64,000 nucleotides of DNA from the NCBI RefSeq assembly GCF_042683745.1, contig NZ_JBHUJX010000008.1, positions 558,001 to 622,000 of the forward strand, given 5' to 3'. This DNA is from Pseudoneobacillus sp042683745 (lineage in GTDB: Bacteria > Bacillota > Bacilli > Bacillales > Cytobacillaceae). Of the stretch, positions 33,473 to 42,563 are shown in pieces. A model generated the notes under the pieces. It searched no databases and had not been told where the DNA came from. It worked only from the letters and a program-made list of their open reading frames with translations. Both the position numbers and the translations under genes were made by a program. The stretch's first letter is position 1. Each line of letters opens with the position of its first letter.

Positions 33473-34345
33473 TTGACGATTCAATGGTTTCCAGGTCATA
33501 TGGCCAAAGCTCGTAGAGAAGTCACAGAAAAACTAAAGCTTGTAGACTTGATCATGGAATTATTAGATGCACGTATACCGTTATCATCTAGAAATCCAAT
33601 GATTGATGAAATTACCCAGCATAAGCCAAGATTAGTTTTATTAAACAAAGCAGATATGGCAGATCCTGCAATTACAAAAGAGTGGGTTGCTTACTTTTCA
33701 GATAAAGGTATAATGGCGCTACCTATTAACTCCCATGAAGGTGAGGGTATGAAACAAATCGTTTCTGCTGCTCATGATTTACTAAAGGAGAAATTTGATC
33801 GTTTAAGGGCAAAAGGGGTAAAACAGCCTAGAGCAATTCGTGCGATGATTGTTGGTATTCCAAATGTTGGGAAATCTACTTTAATTAATCGTTTAGCGAA
33901 AAAAAATATTGCGAAAACTGGCAACACTCCAGGAGTAACGAAAGCACAACAATGGATAAAAGTTGGGAAAGAACTTGAATTACTTGATACACCAGGTATT
34001 CTTTGGCCAAAATTTGAGGACCAAGAGGTAGGATTAAAACTTGCTGTGACAGGAGCAATCAAGGATACGATTCTAAACTTGGAGCAATTAGCTGTTTACT
34101 CCTTAAAGATGTTAGAAAATCGTTACCCCAATCGATTAGAAGAACGCTTTAAACTCCGTGAGATTCCTGAGGATTTAGTTGAAATGTACGATCATATTGG
34201 AAAACTCCGAGGTTGTTTAGCTGGCGGTGGTATGGTCGATTATGATAAGGTTTCAGAATTAGTTATTAGAGAAATTAGGTCTGAAAAATTTGGACGAATT
34301 TCTCTTGAAAGTCCCAATGATGTCATTGTTTTAGACGAGGAATAA
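33473..34345 (+). CDS. rbgA: 50S ribosome assembly GTPase RbgA (YlqF)
   Basis: Circularly permuted GTPase needed for late 50S assembly (incorporation of L16, L27, L36 in B. subtilis). The 290-residue protein starts MTIQWFPGHMAKARREV; G4 NKAD (about residue 61) precedes G1 GIPNVGKSTLINRL (about 127) and G3 DTPGILWP. A C-terminal ANTAR-like helical domain follows (about 200-285). Start is TTG 33473, eight bases after TAGGAGGTG; the upstream GTG at 33464 is inside that site. Confidence 0.95.
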   Translation: MTIQWFPGHMAKARREVTEKLKLVDLIMELLDARIPLSSRNPMIDEITQHKPRLVLLNKADMADPAITKEWVAYFSDKGIMALPINSHEGEGMKQIVSAAHDLLKEKFDRLRAKGVKQPRAIRAMIVGIPNVGKSTLINRLAKKNIAKTGNTPGVTKAQQWIKVGKELELLDTPGILWPKFEDQEVGLKLAVTGAIKDTILNLEQLAVYSLKMLENRYPNRLEERFKLREIPEDLVEMYDHIGKLRGCLAGGGMVDYDKVSELVIREIRSEKFGRISLESPNDVIVLDEE

Positions 34346-34482
34346 AGAAAAGCGCAAGGCGACCGCTTAACGGCAACAAGCAAATGCTTCTCCGCACGGA
34401 GAGACATTCTTTGACTTTTGGCGTGGAGAACACATTTGACCTCGAACCGATGGCGCCTAGAGCTGGACAACTTTCGAAGTAC
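34346..34482 (+). repeat. Dispersed palindromic repeat, copy D
   Basis: Same orientation as copy A: AGAAAAGCGCAAGGCG..GGCAACAAGCAAATGC at the left, ACATTTGACCTCGAACC..GGCGCCTAGAGCTGGACAA at the right, no long module. It starts at the rbgA stop and shares the flank GAGCTGGACAA.TT.C.AAGT with copy A. Confidence 0.8.
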
Positions 34483-34508
34483 AATGATATAAATTCTGAT
34501 ATTATAAT

Positions 34509-34542
34509 AAAGGCCCACCATTCGGAGGGTCTTTATTTTTTT
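34509..34542 (+). terminator. Terminator of rbgA
   Basis: AAAGGCCC / GGGTCTTT (8 bp, one G-U pair) around a 10-base apex, followed by ATTTTTTT. Repeat D lies between it and rbgA. Confidence 0.8.
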
Positions 34543-34590
34543 CAGTTATTGCCGATAAAAATAATAGAAATTAGTAAATAGGAGAAGCAA

Positions 34591-35364
34591 ATGGGAAATA
34601 AAACGTTAAGGGAAGTTGAACAAATACTTAAAAAGATAGATGATCGTAATCATCCACTCATAAAGGATTTTGTAAATGATGAACGAAAAGGGGTACAGCA
34701 ATTACTTTTACGATGGCAAAAGAAAATAGAGTTGGAGAAAAAATCAAAAGAGAAATTTGAGGAAATGACAGTATTTGAGAATAAATATATTTCTAGTGGT
34801 TATCAATGGGTCGCTGGCGTTGATGAAGTTGGGCGCGGTCCATTAGCGGGACCTGTTGTGGCTGCAGCTGTCATTCTGCCGAAAGATTTTTATTTATCTG
34901 GGATAGATGATTCTAAGAAATTAACCGAGAAAAAAAGAGAGGAATATTTTAATATTATTCAAGAGAAAGCGATTGCGATTGGAATAGGTTTGATCGAGCA
35001 AGACGTAATCGACGAGATTAATATTTATGAGGCAACAAAAAAAGCGATGAATTTGGCTGTGTACTCCCTTTCTAAAAAACCAGAAGTACTACTTATCGAT
35101 GCCATGAAACTAGAAACCCCTTATTTAACAGAATCTATTATTAAAGGGGATGCAAAAAGCATATCGATCGCAGCAGCCTCCATTATTGCTAAAGTGACAA
35201 GAGACAAAATGATGAAAGAATATTCGATGCTTTATCCAATGTATGGTTTTGAGCAAAATATGGGATATGGAACAAAAGAACACATAGATGCGATTCAAAA
35301 ACATGGGATAACACCCATTCATAGAAAAAGCTTCGCTCCGATAAAAGATTATTTCGCAAAATAA
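34591..35364 (+). CDS. rnhB: Ribonuclease HII
   Basis: Nicks DNA 5' to single misincorporated ribonucleotides and degrades RNA in hybrids. The 257-residue protein has an N-terminal extension (about 1-70, helical, basic) as in Bacillus, the catalytic Asp-Glu in GVDEVGRGPLAGPVVAAAV near 77, the second Asp in LLIDAMKL near 169, and the closing block ASIIAKVTRD with GYGTKEH. It has its own gap after the rbgA terminator; a short AGGAGAAG ribosome site precedes the ATG. Confidence 0.95.
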   Translation: MGNKTLREVEQILKKIDDRNHPLIKDFVNDERKGVQQLLLRWQKKIELEKKSKEKFEEMTVFENKYISSGYQWVAGVDEVGRGPLAGPVVAAAVILPKDFYLSGIDDSKKLTEKKREEYFNIIQEKAIAIGIGLIEQDVIDEINIYEATKKAMNLAVYSLSKKPEVLLIDAMKLETPYLTESIIKGDAKSISIAAASIIAKVTRDKMMKEYSMLYPMYGFEQNMGYGTKEHIDAIQKHGITPIHRKSFAPIKDYFAK

Positions 35365-35369
35365 AGAAG

Positions 35370-36686
35370 GTGATTACCATCGTTTCTTCAATTATTTCCT
35401 CTGTTTTTCAATTGGATAATAAACGTCCCGACGCTACACCATTAAGAGCTGGACAAGTTTTTAATGGGAAAATTCTTAAGTTATTTCCAAATCAGACTGC
35501 TGAGGTGCAAATTGGAAACCAACGAATGATTGCCCAGCTAGATGTCCCTTTAGAAGTGGGTCGCCACTATTGGCTTCAGGTTCAACCAAGTGAAGGTACA
35601 GTCGAATTGAAGCTACTAGATAATAATTCCTTGTCTTTGAGCCGCCAAGAGGGCTTAGAAACGGTTTTTAAAGCATTTAGCCTCTCTTCATCCAAAGAAA
35701 ATGTGGAAGTCGTGAAATATTTTTTAAAAGAACAATTACCAATATCGAAAGAACTAGTTCAAAATGCAGCTAATTGGATTAAAAATAGTACACAACCTTT
35801 AGAGGAACTAAATACGATAAATTGGATGATTAAACAAGGTTATCCGGTAACAAAGGATATTTATCACGCTTTGATATCTATGAATGGAAAAGAAAAGATA
35901 ACAGAAATCATGCAATCGGTATTAAATGGACTACAAGAGGAAAATCAAATTACTTCTGTTTCAAGTTCACTAAAAGAAGTTCTTACAACACTTATTTCAA
36001 ATGAAGAAACTCCACAAATAAATTTCCAGTCGACTTTCTTAGGAGATGAAAAAACGTTCCATCCACTTTTGAAGAAGTTGATCGAATCACTAGGTTTTCA
36101 ATACGAAAAAGATGTCTTTACCTTTTTAAATGGACAAGAAAATGAATCAATAAGACAAGACAATTTAAAGGGATTGCTTATTCAATACTTAAGTGAAAAA
36201 TCAGATATATCACAAAAAGAGCCAGCTGAACAACTGCTACAACGAATTACAGGTATGCAATTACTTTCAAAAGATATGGGACCGGTTCAACAATTTATTA
36301 TGCAAATTCCATTTCCATTATGGAATCGTACGACTGATCTCACTCTTCAATGGAGTGGACGTAAAAATGAAGATGGCAAGATAGATCCCAATTTTTGTAG
36401 AGTCATTTTCTACTTGGAATTAGAAACTTTAAAGGAAACGATGGTGGATTTGCGTATACAAAATAGAATTATCAGTATAAAAGTATTGAATGAAAATCAT
36501 CAATTATTGAAGGAATTAAAGTCGTTTCAAGCGATGTTAAAAGAAAATTTAAAGAAAATGAGCTACAATCTTTCATCCTTGGAATTTGAAGATATCAATG
36601 ATAAACAGTTTAATAAAAGAAGTCACTCAAAGCTTCCAATTACCTATCAAAATCAATCCTATACAGGAGTTGATATTAAAGTATGA
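35370..36686 (+). CDS. ylqG: YlqG-like protein with FliK-type C-terminal domain
   Basis: A 438-residue protein matching the position of B. subtilis ylqG. Visible: an N-terminal beta-rich segment (about 25-75, GQVFNGKILKLFPNQTAEVQIG) like the start of FliK-family proteins, a long helical Gln/Glu/Lys/Ser-rich middle, and from about residue 310 a FliK_C-like block: IPFPLWNRTTDLTLQW, then VIFYLELETLKETMVDLRIQNRIISIKVL and LKSFQAMLKENLKKMSYNL. GTG start overlaps AAGAAGG, so the exact start is unsure. The stop overlaps ylqH (ATGA). The likeness to hook-length control proteins is my reading; no function is proven. Confidence 0.7.
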   Translation: MITIVSSIISSVFQLDNKRPDATPLRAGQVFNGKILKLFPNQTAEVQIGNQRMIAQLDVPLEVGRHYWLQVQPSEGTVELKLLDNNSLSLSRQEGLETVFKAFSLSSSKENVEVVKYFLKEQLPISKELVQNAANWIKNSTQPLEELNTINWMIKQGYPVTKDIYHALISMNGKEKITEIMQSVLNGLQEENQITSVSSSLKEVLTTLISNEETPQINFQSTFLGDEKTFHPLLKKLIESLGFQYEKDVFTFLNGQENESIRQDNLKGLLIQYLSEKSDISQKEPAEQLLQRITGMQLLSKDMGPVQQFIMQIPFPLWNRTTDLTLQWSGRKNEDGKIDPNFCRVIFYLELETLKETMVDLRIQNRIISIKVLNENHQLLKELKSFQAMLKENLKKMSYNLSSLEFEDINDKQFNKRSHSKLPITYQNQSYTGVDIKV

Positions 36687-36964
36687 TGGATAATCAACGA
36701 AAAGAAGCGATTGCTTTAGGATATGAAGCCAACTTACAAGAAGCTCCTATCGTTATTGCAAAAGGTAAAGGTTTAGTAGCAGATACGATTATTGAGAAAG
36801 CAAAAGAAAGTGGGATTCCGATTCAGGAAGATCCTTCACTCGTTCAATTATTATCTCAATTAGAGATAAATCAATCGATTCCAGAAGAATTATACAAAGT
36901 AGTGGCTGAGGTATTTGCATTTATTTATCGAGCTGACCAAATATCTAATAAAATGAAAGATTAG
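36683..36964 (+). CDS. ylqH: Free-standing FlhB C-terminal domain protein YlqH
   Basis: A 93-residue protein that aligns without gaps to the C-terminal cytoplasmic domain of the flagellar export switch FlhB. NQRKEAIALGY replaces the NPTHYAVALKY cleavage region; APIVIAKGKGLVADTIIEKA, GIPIQEDPSLVQLL and IPEELYKVVAEVFAFIYRA follow the FlhB pattern. The Pro-Thr-His needed for autocleavage is missing and the protein begins right there, so it mimics an already cleaved FlhB fragment. It overlaps ylqG by four bases. Known in databases as a FlhB-like (FhlB) protein of unknown role. Confidence 0.82.
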   Translation: MMDNQRKEAIALGYEANLQEAPIVIAKGKGLVADTIIEKAKESGIPIQEDPSLVQLLSQLEINQSIPEELYKVVAEVFAFIYRADQISNKMKD

Positions 36965-37104
36965 AGATAAACTTGTTTTTAAATTTGTTTTATTAGAAAA
37001 ATAAAAGTGGTTATCCTACTAATAGAAAGGCCAGAAATACTCATGAAAAGTAAAAAATAAAGATATAAAAATTTAAAAGAAAGATAATTTTTTACTCTTT
37101 ATGG

Positions 37105-37133
37105 TAGACAAGGTATGTGTCATTTAATAAAAT
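37105..37133 (+). promoter_or_regulatory. Sigma-A promoter for sucCD
   Basis: -35 TAGACA (5/6), 17-base spacer, -10 TAAAAT (5/6); predicted start near 37140, about 40 bases before the sucC ATG. The 195-base gap after ylqH otherwise shows only AT-rich sequence with no gene. Confidence 0.6.
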
Positions 37134-37179
37134 TAAAACGCAAGATTTTTTTTTGATCAGTATGATAGGAGGATGGGTA

Positions 37180-38337
37180 ATGAATATCCATGAGTATCAA
37201 GGGAAAGAAATCCTCAAGAGTTACGGGGTACTAGTTCCAAACGGAAAAGTAGCATTTACAGTTGATGAAGCTGTAGAAGCTGCAAAAGAACTTGGCACGC
37301 AAATTTGCGTGGTAAAAGCGCAAATCCATGCTGGTGGTCGAGGTAAAGCTGGCGGTGTTAAAGTTGCTAAAAATCTTGATGATGTTCGTACATATGCAAG
37401 TGAAATTTTAGGTAAAACACTTGTTACACATCAAACTGGTCCTGAAGGAAAAGAAGTAAAACGCTTACTTATCGAAGAAGGCTGCGATATTAAGAAAGAG
37501 TACTATGTAGGTTTAGTTCTTGACCGTGCAACTTCCCGTGTCGTTTTAATGGCATCTGAAGAAGGCGGAACAGAAATTGAAGAAGTGGCTGAAGCGACTC
37601 CTGAAAAAATCTTCAAAGAAGTAATTGATCCAGTTGTTGGGCTATCTGCATACCAAGCAAGACGAATTGCATTTAATATCAATATTCCTAAAGAACTAAT
37701 TGGACAAGCAGTGAAGTTCATGATGGGATTATATACTGCATTTGTTGAAAAAGATTGTTCAATTGCTGAAATTAATCCACTAGTTGTAACTGGCGACGGA
37801 AAAGTAATGGCATTGGATGCAAAGTTAAACTTTGATTCCAACGCACTATACCGTCATAAAGATATTTTAGAATATCGTGATTTAGATGAAGAAGATGCGA
37901 AAGAAATTGAAGCGTCAAAATATGATTTAAGCTACATTTCCCTTGATGGAAACATTGGATGTATGGTAAATGGCGCAGGTTTGGCGATGGCTACAATGGA
38001 TATCGTTAAACATTATGGCGGCGACCCTGCAAACTTCCTAGATGTTGGGGGCGGTGCTACAGCGGAGAAAGTTACTGAAGCATTCAAAATCATCCTTTCT
38101 GATCCAAACGTAAAAGGTATTTTTGTAAATATCTTTGGTGGAATTATGAAATGTGACGTTATTGCAACTGGAGTTGTTGAAGCAGCGAAGCAAGTTGGCT
38201 TATCAGTTCCTTTAGTTGTTCGATTAGAGGGAACGAATGTCGATTTAGGTAAAAAGATTTTAAGTGAATCAGGCCTAAATATTATTGCTGCTGAATCTAT
38301 GGCAGACGGTGCACAGAAAATTGTTTCATTAGTTTAA
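37180..38337 (+). CDS. sucC: Succinate-CoA ligase (ADP-forming), beta subunit
   Basis: Citric acid cycle enzyme making succinate and ATP from succinyl-CoA. The 385-residue protein has MNIHEYQGKEILKSYGV, ATP-grasp domain with KAQIHAGGRGKAGGVKVA, and GNIGCMVNGAGLAMATMDIV, GGGATAEKVTEAFKII at the C terminus where it meets SucD. The ATG at 37180 follows ATAGGAGGATGGG; an in-frame GTG at 37117 gives 21 non-conserved residues and lies within the promoter region. sucD follows after 24 bases. Confidence 0.96.
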   Translation: MNIHEYQGKEILKSYGVLVPNGKVAFTVDEAVEAAKELGTQICVVKAQIHAGGRGKAGGVKVAKNLDDVRTYASEILGKTLVTHQTGPEGKEVKRLLIEEGCDIKKEYYVGLVLDRATSRVVLMASEEGGTEIEEVAEATPEKIFKEVIDPVVGLSAYQARRIAFNINIPKELIGQAVKFMMGLYTAFVEKDCSIAEINPLVVTGDGKVMALDAKLNFDSNALYRHKDILEYRDLDEEDAKEIEASKYDLSYISLDGNIGCMVNGAGLAMATMDIVKHYGGDPANFLDVGGGATAEKVTEAFKIILSDPNVKGIFVNIFGGIMKCDVIATGVVEAAKQVGLSVPLVVRLEGTNVDLGKKILSESGLNIIAAESMADGAQKIVSLV

Positions 38338-38361
38338 TAGGATTTTGAAAGGAGAATTGAC

Positions 38362-39264
38362 GTGAGCGTATTTATAAATAAAGATACAAAGGTCATTGTT
38401 CAAGGTATTACGGGTTCGACAGCCCTATTCCATACAAAGCAAATGCTTGAATATGGTACTCAGATCGTTGGAGGAACTTCTCCAGGTAAAGGCGGAACAG
38501 AAGTAGAGGGTGTACCTGTATTTAATACAGTTAAAGAAGCTGTGGACGCTACAGGAGCAAACGCATCAGTTATTTATGTTCCTGCACCATTTGCGGCCGA
38601 TGCCATTTTAGAGGCTGTTGATGCAGAGTTAGATTTAGCGATCTGTATTACAGAGCATATTCCTGTGTTAGATATGGTTAAAGTGAAACGTTACATGGAA
38701 GGTAAAAAAACACGTTTAGTTGGACCGAACTGTCCTGGAGTTATTACTCCAGATGAGTGTAAAATCGGAATCATGCCTGGATACATTCATACAAAAGGCC
38801 ATGTTGGGGTTGTATCCCGTTCAGGAACATTAACATATGAGGCTGTTCACCAATTAACACAAGCAGGTATCGGCCAAACTACAGCAGTAGGTATTGGTGG
38901 AGACCCTGTAAACGGAACAAACTTTATTGATGTTTTAAAAGCATTTAACGAAGACCCAGAAACTTATGCAGTTATCATGATTGGTGAAATCGGCGGAACA
39001 GCAGAAGAAGAGGCTGCAGAGTGGGTTAAAGCAAATATGACTAAGCCAGTTGTTGGATTCATTGGTGGACGCACAGCACCTCCAGGAAAACGTATGGGCC
39101 ATGCAGGAGCAATTATTTCTGGTGGAAAAGGAACTGCTGATGAAAAAATCCGCGTAATGAATGAATGTGGTATTAAAGTTGCAGATACACCATCAGTAAT
39201 GGGCGAAACATTAATCGGAGTTCTTAAAGAACAAGGTTTATACGATAAATGTAAGACCCACTAA
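38362..39264 (+). CDS. sucD: Succinate-CoA ligase (ADP-forming), alpha subunit
   Basis: Binds CoA and carries the phospho-His intermediate. The 300-residue protein has the CoA-binding Rossmann domain (VIVQGITGSTALFHTKQML), PNCPGVITP, and the active His in RMGHAGAIISGGKGTADEK near residue 246. GTG start after GAAAGGAG. An 11-bp hairpin follows the stop. The sucCD-dprA-topA order is standard for the group. Confidence 0.96.
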   Translation: MSVFINKDTKVIVQGITGSTALFHTKQMLEYGTQIVGGTSPGKGGTEVEGVPVFNTVKEAVDATGANASVIYVPAPFAADAILEAVDAELDLAICITEHIPVLDMVKVKRYMEGKKTRLVGPNCPGVITPDECKIGIMPGYIHTKGHVGVVSRSGTLTYEAVHQLTQAGIGQTTAVGIGGDPVNGTNFIDVLKAFNEDPETYAVIMIGEIGGTAEEEAAEWVKANMTKPVVGFIGGRTAPPGKRMGHAGAIISGGKGTADEKIRVMNECGIKVADTPSVMGETLIGVLKEQGLYDKCKTH

Positions 39265-39284
39265 TCAATATTTTAACAATATAT

Positions 39285-39312
39285 ATAGTCCCTCTATCTA
39301 AAGGGGGACTAT
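39285..39312 (+). other. Hairpin between sucD and dprA
   Basis: ATAGTCCC / GGGACTAT with three further pairs inside gives about 11 bp. There is no T run after it (TATAACTATT), so it may be a weak terminator, a processing site or a stability element for sucCD mRNA. Confidence 0.5.
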
Positions 39313-39337
39313 TATAACTATTAGGAGGTTTTTTATT

Positions 39338-40213
39338 TTGGATGAGTTTAGAAAAAAATTTATTTATCTCTGTCATTTTCCAAGAATTACTTGGACCGAT
39401 GTGTATAAAACCTTAAAAAGAGACCCCCAACTTTTGAATCTCACCAGTGAATATCCCCTAAAAAAATCACAATTATCTTTCACAGACTCCTTTCAATTAA
39501 CTTCCAATCAAAATCAATTTTCGCAAAATGATTTTCAAGATAAAATTCGTCATTATCCAGCAAATGATATAGAAATAATTACCTATTTTGACGAATCATA
39601 TCCCAATATGCTAAAAGAAATTTATCAGCCACCTTGGTGTCTATTTGTTAAAGGAGATATCTCATTACTCAATGAGCCCAAGAAATTAGCAATAGTCGGT
39701 TCTAGACAAGCATCATCGTACGGAAAAAGCGCCATTCAGCATATTCTCCCTCCGTTATTAGAAAAAAATATCGTCATTGTAAGTGGATTAGCAAAAGGTA
39801 TTGATGCTTTAGCACATCAAATGACGATAGAAAGAGGTGGGAAAACGATTGCAGTTATTGCCGGAGGGCATTTCCACCTTTACCCTCAAGAAAACAAAAA
39901 TCTTGCCAAACGGATGGAAATGGATCATTTGATCATTTCAGAATACACACCTGAAACAAGACCATCAAAATGGCAGTTCCCAGCTCGAAATCGAATCATT
40001 AGCGGACTTTGTGAAGGGACATTAATCATTGAGGCGAAACGTAAGAGTGGCTCTCTCATAACAGCGAATTTTGCTGTACAAGAAGGCAGAGAGGTTTTTG
40101 CTATTCCTGGAAGTATTTTTAACCCTTATTCTGCTGGAACAAATGATTTGATACAGCAAGGTGCAAAACTAATTATGTCAGGTGAAGATATATTAGCCGA
40201 AATGAGACAATAA
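39338..40213 (+). CDS. dprA: DNA processing protein DprA (Smf)
   Basis: Binds incoming single-stranded DNA and loads RecA during natural transformation. The 291-residue protein has an N-terminal helical region (about 1-75) and the Rossmann-like DprA domain: AIVGSRQASSYGKSAI, VSGLAKGIDALAHQ, GKTIAVIAGG, FPARNRIISGL, and SGSLITANFAVQEGREVFAIPG. TTG start after TAGGAGG. No comG/comE operon is in view, so competence itself cannot be judged here. The 270-base gap to topA holds a cre-like site and a promoter. Confidence 0.93.
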   Translation: MDEFRKKFIYLCHFPRITWTDVYKTLKRDPQLLNLTSEYPLKKSQLSFTDSFQLTSNQNQFSQNDFQDKIRHYPANDIEIITYFDESYPNMLKEIYQPPWCLFVKGDISLLNEPKKLAIVGSRQASSYGKSAIQHILPPLLEKNIVIVSGLAKGIDALAHQMTIERGGKTIAVIAGGHFHLYPQENKNLAKRMEMDHLIISEYTPETRPSKWQFPARNRIISGLCEGTLIIEAKRKSGSLITANFAVQEGREVFAIPGSIFNPYSAGTNDLIQQGAKLIMSGEDILAEMRQ

Positions 40214-40361
40214 AGTGTCATATTGAACATAAAAATGAAAAATGATGAGGTTTTAGAGGATTTCATTGGAAAAAGGTTGAATTTATTGCAATAATGTTAT
40301 ACATTGTGCAACAGGTATTTTAATTTATTTATAGTGTCATTTATTCCTTGAATAATTATGT

Positions 40362-40378
40362 TTGAAAACGTTTTCTTG
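40362..40378 (+). promoter_or_regulatory. cre-like site between dprA and topA
   Basis: TTGAAAACGTTTTCTTG fits the CcpA consensus WTGNAARCGNWWWCAWW at all but two positions and has the palindrome GAAAACGTTTTC. It lies about 44 bases before the -35 of the topA promoter. Confidence 0.5.
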
Positions 40379-40421
40379 ACTAATTGACTAAGAATAGATA
40401 AAGATATAGTTGAATTGATGT

Positions 40422-40451
40422 TTGACAATAGTAGTTTATATCGTTAATAAT
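40422..40451 (+). promoter_or_regulatory. Sigma-A promoter for topA
   Basis: -35 TTGACA (6/6), 18-base spacer, -10 AATAAT (5/6); predicted start near 40458, 30 bases before the topA ATG. Two other TTGACT words upstream have worse spacing. Confidence 0.5.
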
Positions 40452-40487
40452 AGTGGATATTTTAATCCCTCTAAGGAGGACATATGG

Positions 40488-42563
40488 ATGTCGGAATTTT
40501 TAGTAATCGTCGAATCGCCTGCAAAAGCGAAAACGATTGAAAGATATTTAGGTAAAAAATACAAAGTTAAAGCTTCCATGGGACATTTAATTGATTTACC
40601 AAAAAGTCAAATGGGTGTAAATATAGAAAATAATTTTGAACCGAAATATATTACGATTCGTGGAAAAGGACCAATTTTAAAAGATTTAAAGCTAGCTGCT
40701 AAAAAGGCAAAAAAGATTTTTCTTGCGGCTGACCCTGATCGCGAAGGAGAAGCTATTGCTTGGCATTTGGCACAAAGCTTGTCCATTGATATAACTTCAG
40801 ATTGTCGTGTTGTATTTAATGAAATTACAAAGGATGCGATTAAAGAATCGTTTAAACACCCGAGACCTATTAATATGGATTTAGTTGACGCTCAACAAGC
40901 AAGAAGAATACTGGATCGTCTTGTAGGGTATAACATTAGTCCATTGCTATGGAAAAAAGTAAAAAAAGGTTTAAGCGCTGGTCGCGTCCAGTCTGTAGCT
41001 GTTCGTTTAATCATTGATCGTGAAAATGAAATAAATGAATTTGTACCCGAGGAATATTGGACGATTGATGGAGAATTTTTAAAAGGGAAAGAAGTCTTTG
41101 AAGCAAGCTTCTTCGGAATAGATGGAAAAAAATTAGAGCTAGGTTCAGAAGAAGAAGTAAAAGAAATATTAAAGCAAATGAAGGGCAAAAAGTTATTAGT
41201 AGATTCAGTTACTAAAAAAGAGCGTAAGCGTAACCCAGCACTACCTTTTACTACATCTTCTTTACAACAAGAAGCGGCTCGAAAATTAAACTTTCGTGCT
41301 AAAAAGACGATGATGCTAGCTCAGCAGCTTTATGAAGGAATAGAGCTAGGTAAAGAAGGTACCGTTGGTTTAATCACATATATGAGAACCGATTCAACTA
41401 GGATATCTGAAGTTGCCCTTGCTGAAGCAAATAACTATATCGAAGCTACTTTTGGTAAAGAATATTTGCTTGAAAATGCACGCAAGGAGAAAAAGCAATC
41501 GAATACACAAGATGCACATGAAGCCATAAGACCAACAAGTACATTAAGAGATCCGCAATTATTAAAAGAATTCTTATCAAGAGATCAATTTCGATTGTAT
41601 AAATTAATTTGGGATCGATTTGTTGCAAGCCAGATGGCATCGGCTATCATGGACACAATGAGTGTGGATTTAAAAAACGGAAAAGTCTTTTTCCGTGCAA
41701 ATGGTTCTAAAATTAAATTTCCAGGATTTATGAAGGTATATGTGGAAGGAACGGATGATCAATCAGAAGATCGAGATAAAATGCTCCCAAATCTTAAAGA
41801 AGGGGATGAAGTCCTAAAAAAAGACATTGAACCTAAACAGCATTTTACACAGCCGCCACCTCGATATACGGAAGCACGTCTAGTAAAAACACTTGAAGAG
41901 TTAGGGATTGGTCGACCATCTACCTTTGCCCCTACACTAGACACGATTCAGAAGAGGGGTTATGTTTCACTTGATAATAAACGATTTATTCCAACCGAAT
42001 TAGGTGAAATAATCCATCAATTAATTGTAGAATTTTTCCCTGATATTATTGACGTTGATTTTACAGTCAAGATGGAACAAGGATTAGATGATATTGAAGA
42101 TGGCAAAATAAATTGGGTGAAAATTATAGATGATTTTTATCGCGATTTTGAGGCACATTTAGAAAAAGCAGAGAAAGAAATGGAAGAAATAGAAATTAAA
42201 GATGAACCTGCTGGTGAAGATTGTGATTTATGTGGCAATCCAATGGTTTTTAAGATGGGAAGGTACGGAAAATTCATGGCTTGTAGTAATTTCCCTGATT
42301 GCCGAAATACGAAACCAATCGTTAAAGATATTGGAGTAAAATGTCCAAAATGTGAACCTGGAAATATTATTGAAAGAAAAAGTAAAAAACGAAGAATTTT
42401 TTACGGTTGTAATCAATTTCCTGAATGTGATTTCTTATCTTGGGATAAACCGATTGCCAGAGCTTGTCCAAAATGTGAAAGTTTATTGGTAGAAAAGAAG
42501 CTGAAAAAAGGTATTCAGGTTCAGTGTGTTCAATGTGACTATAAAGAAGAACAGCAAAGTTAA
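40488..42563 (+). CDS. topA: DNA topoisomerase I
   Basis: Relaxes negative supercoils by a type IA strand-passage mechanism. The 691-residue protein has the Toprim domain (LVIVESPAKAKTIERYLG, and the DPDREGEAIAWH acidic motif near residue 82), the active Tyr in TYMRTDSTRIS, and three C-terminal zinc-finger blocks (CDLCGNPMV..CSNFPDC, CPKCEPGNI..CNQFPEC, CPKCESLLV..CVQC). ATG 40488 follows CTAAGGAGG; the in-frame TTG at 40422 is the promoter -35 box. A terminator overlaps the stop. Confidence 0.97.
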   Translation: MSEFLVIVESPAKAKTIERYLGKKYKVKASMGHLIDLPKSQMGVNIENNFEPKYITIRGKGPILKDLKLAAKKAKKIFLAADPDREGEAIAWHLAQSLSIDITSDCRVVFNEITKDAIKESFKHPRPINMDLVDAQQARRILDRLVGYNISPLLWKKVKKGLSAGRVQSVAVRLIIDRENEINEFVPEEYWTIDGEFLKGKEVFEASFFGIDGKKLELGSEEEVKEILKQMKGKKLLVDSVTKKERKRNPALPFTTSSLQQEAARKLNFRAKKTMMLAQQLYEGIELGKEGTVGLITYMRTDSTRISEVALAEANNYIEATFGKEYLLENARKEKKQSNTQDAHEAIRPTSTLRDPQLLKEFLSRDQFRLYKLIWDRFVASQMASAIMDTMSVDLKNGKVFFRANGSKIKFPGFMKVYVEGTDDQSEDRDKMLPNLKEGDEVLKKDIEPKQHFTQPPPRYTEARLVKTLEELGIGRPSTFAPTLDTIQKRGYVSLDNKRFIPTELGEIIHQLIVEFFPDIIDVDFTVKMEQGLDDIEDGKINWVKIIDDFYRDFEAHLEKAEKEMEEIEIKDEPAGEDCDLCGNPMVFKMGRYGKFMACSNFPDCRNTKPIVKDIGVKCPKCEPGNIIERKSKKRRIFYGCNQFPECDFLSWDKPIARACPKCESLLVEKKLKKGIQVQCVQCDYKEEQQS

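Noticed and set aside
37042..37062. Five-codon ATG frame in the ylqH-sucC gap
   Set aside because: Too short, no ribosome site, AT-rich chance occurrence.
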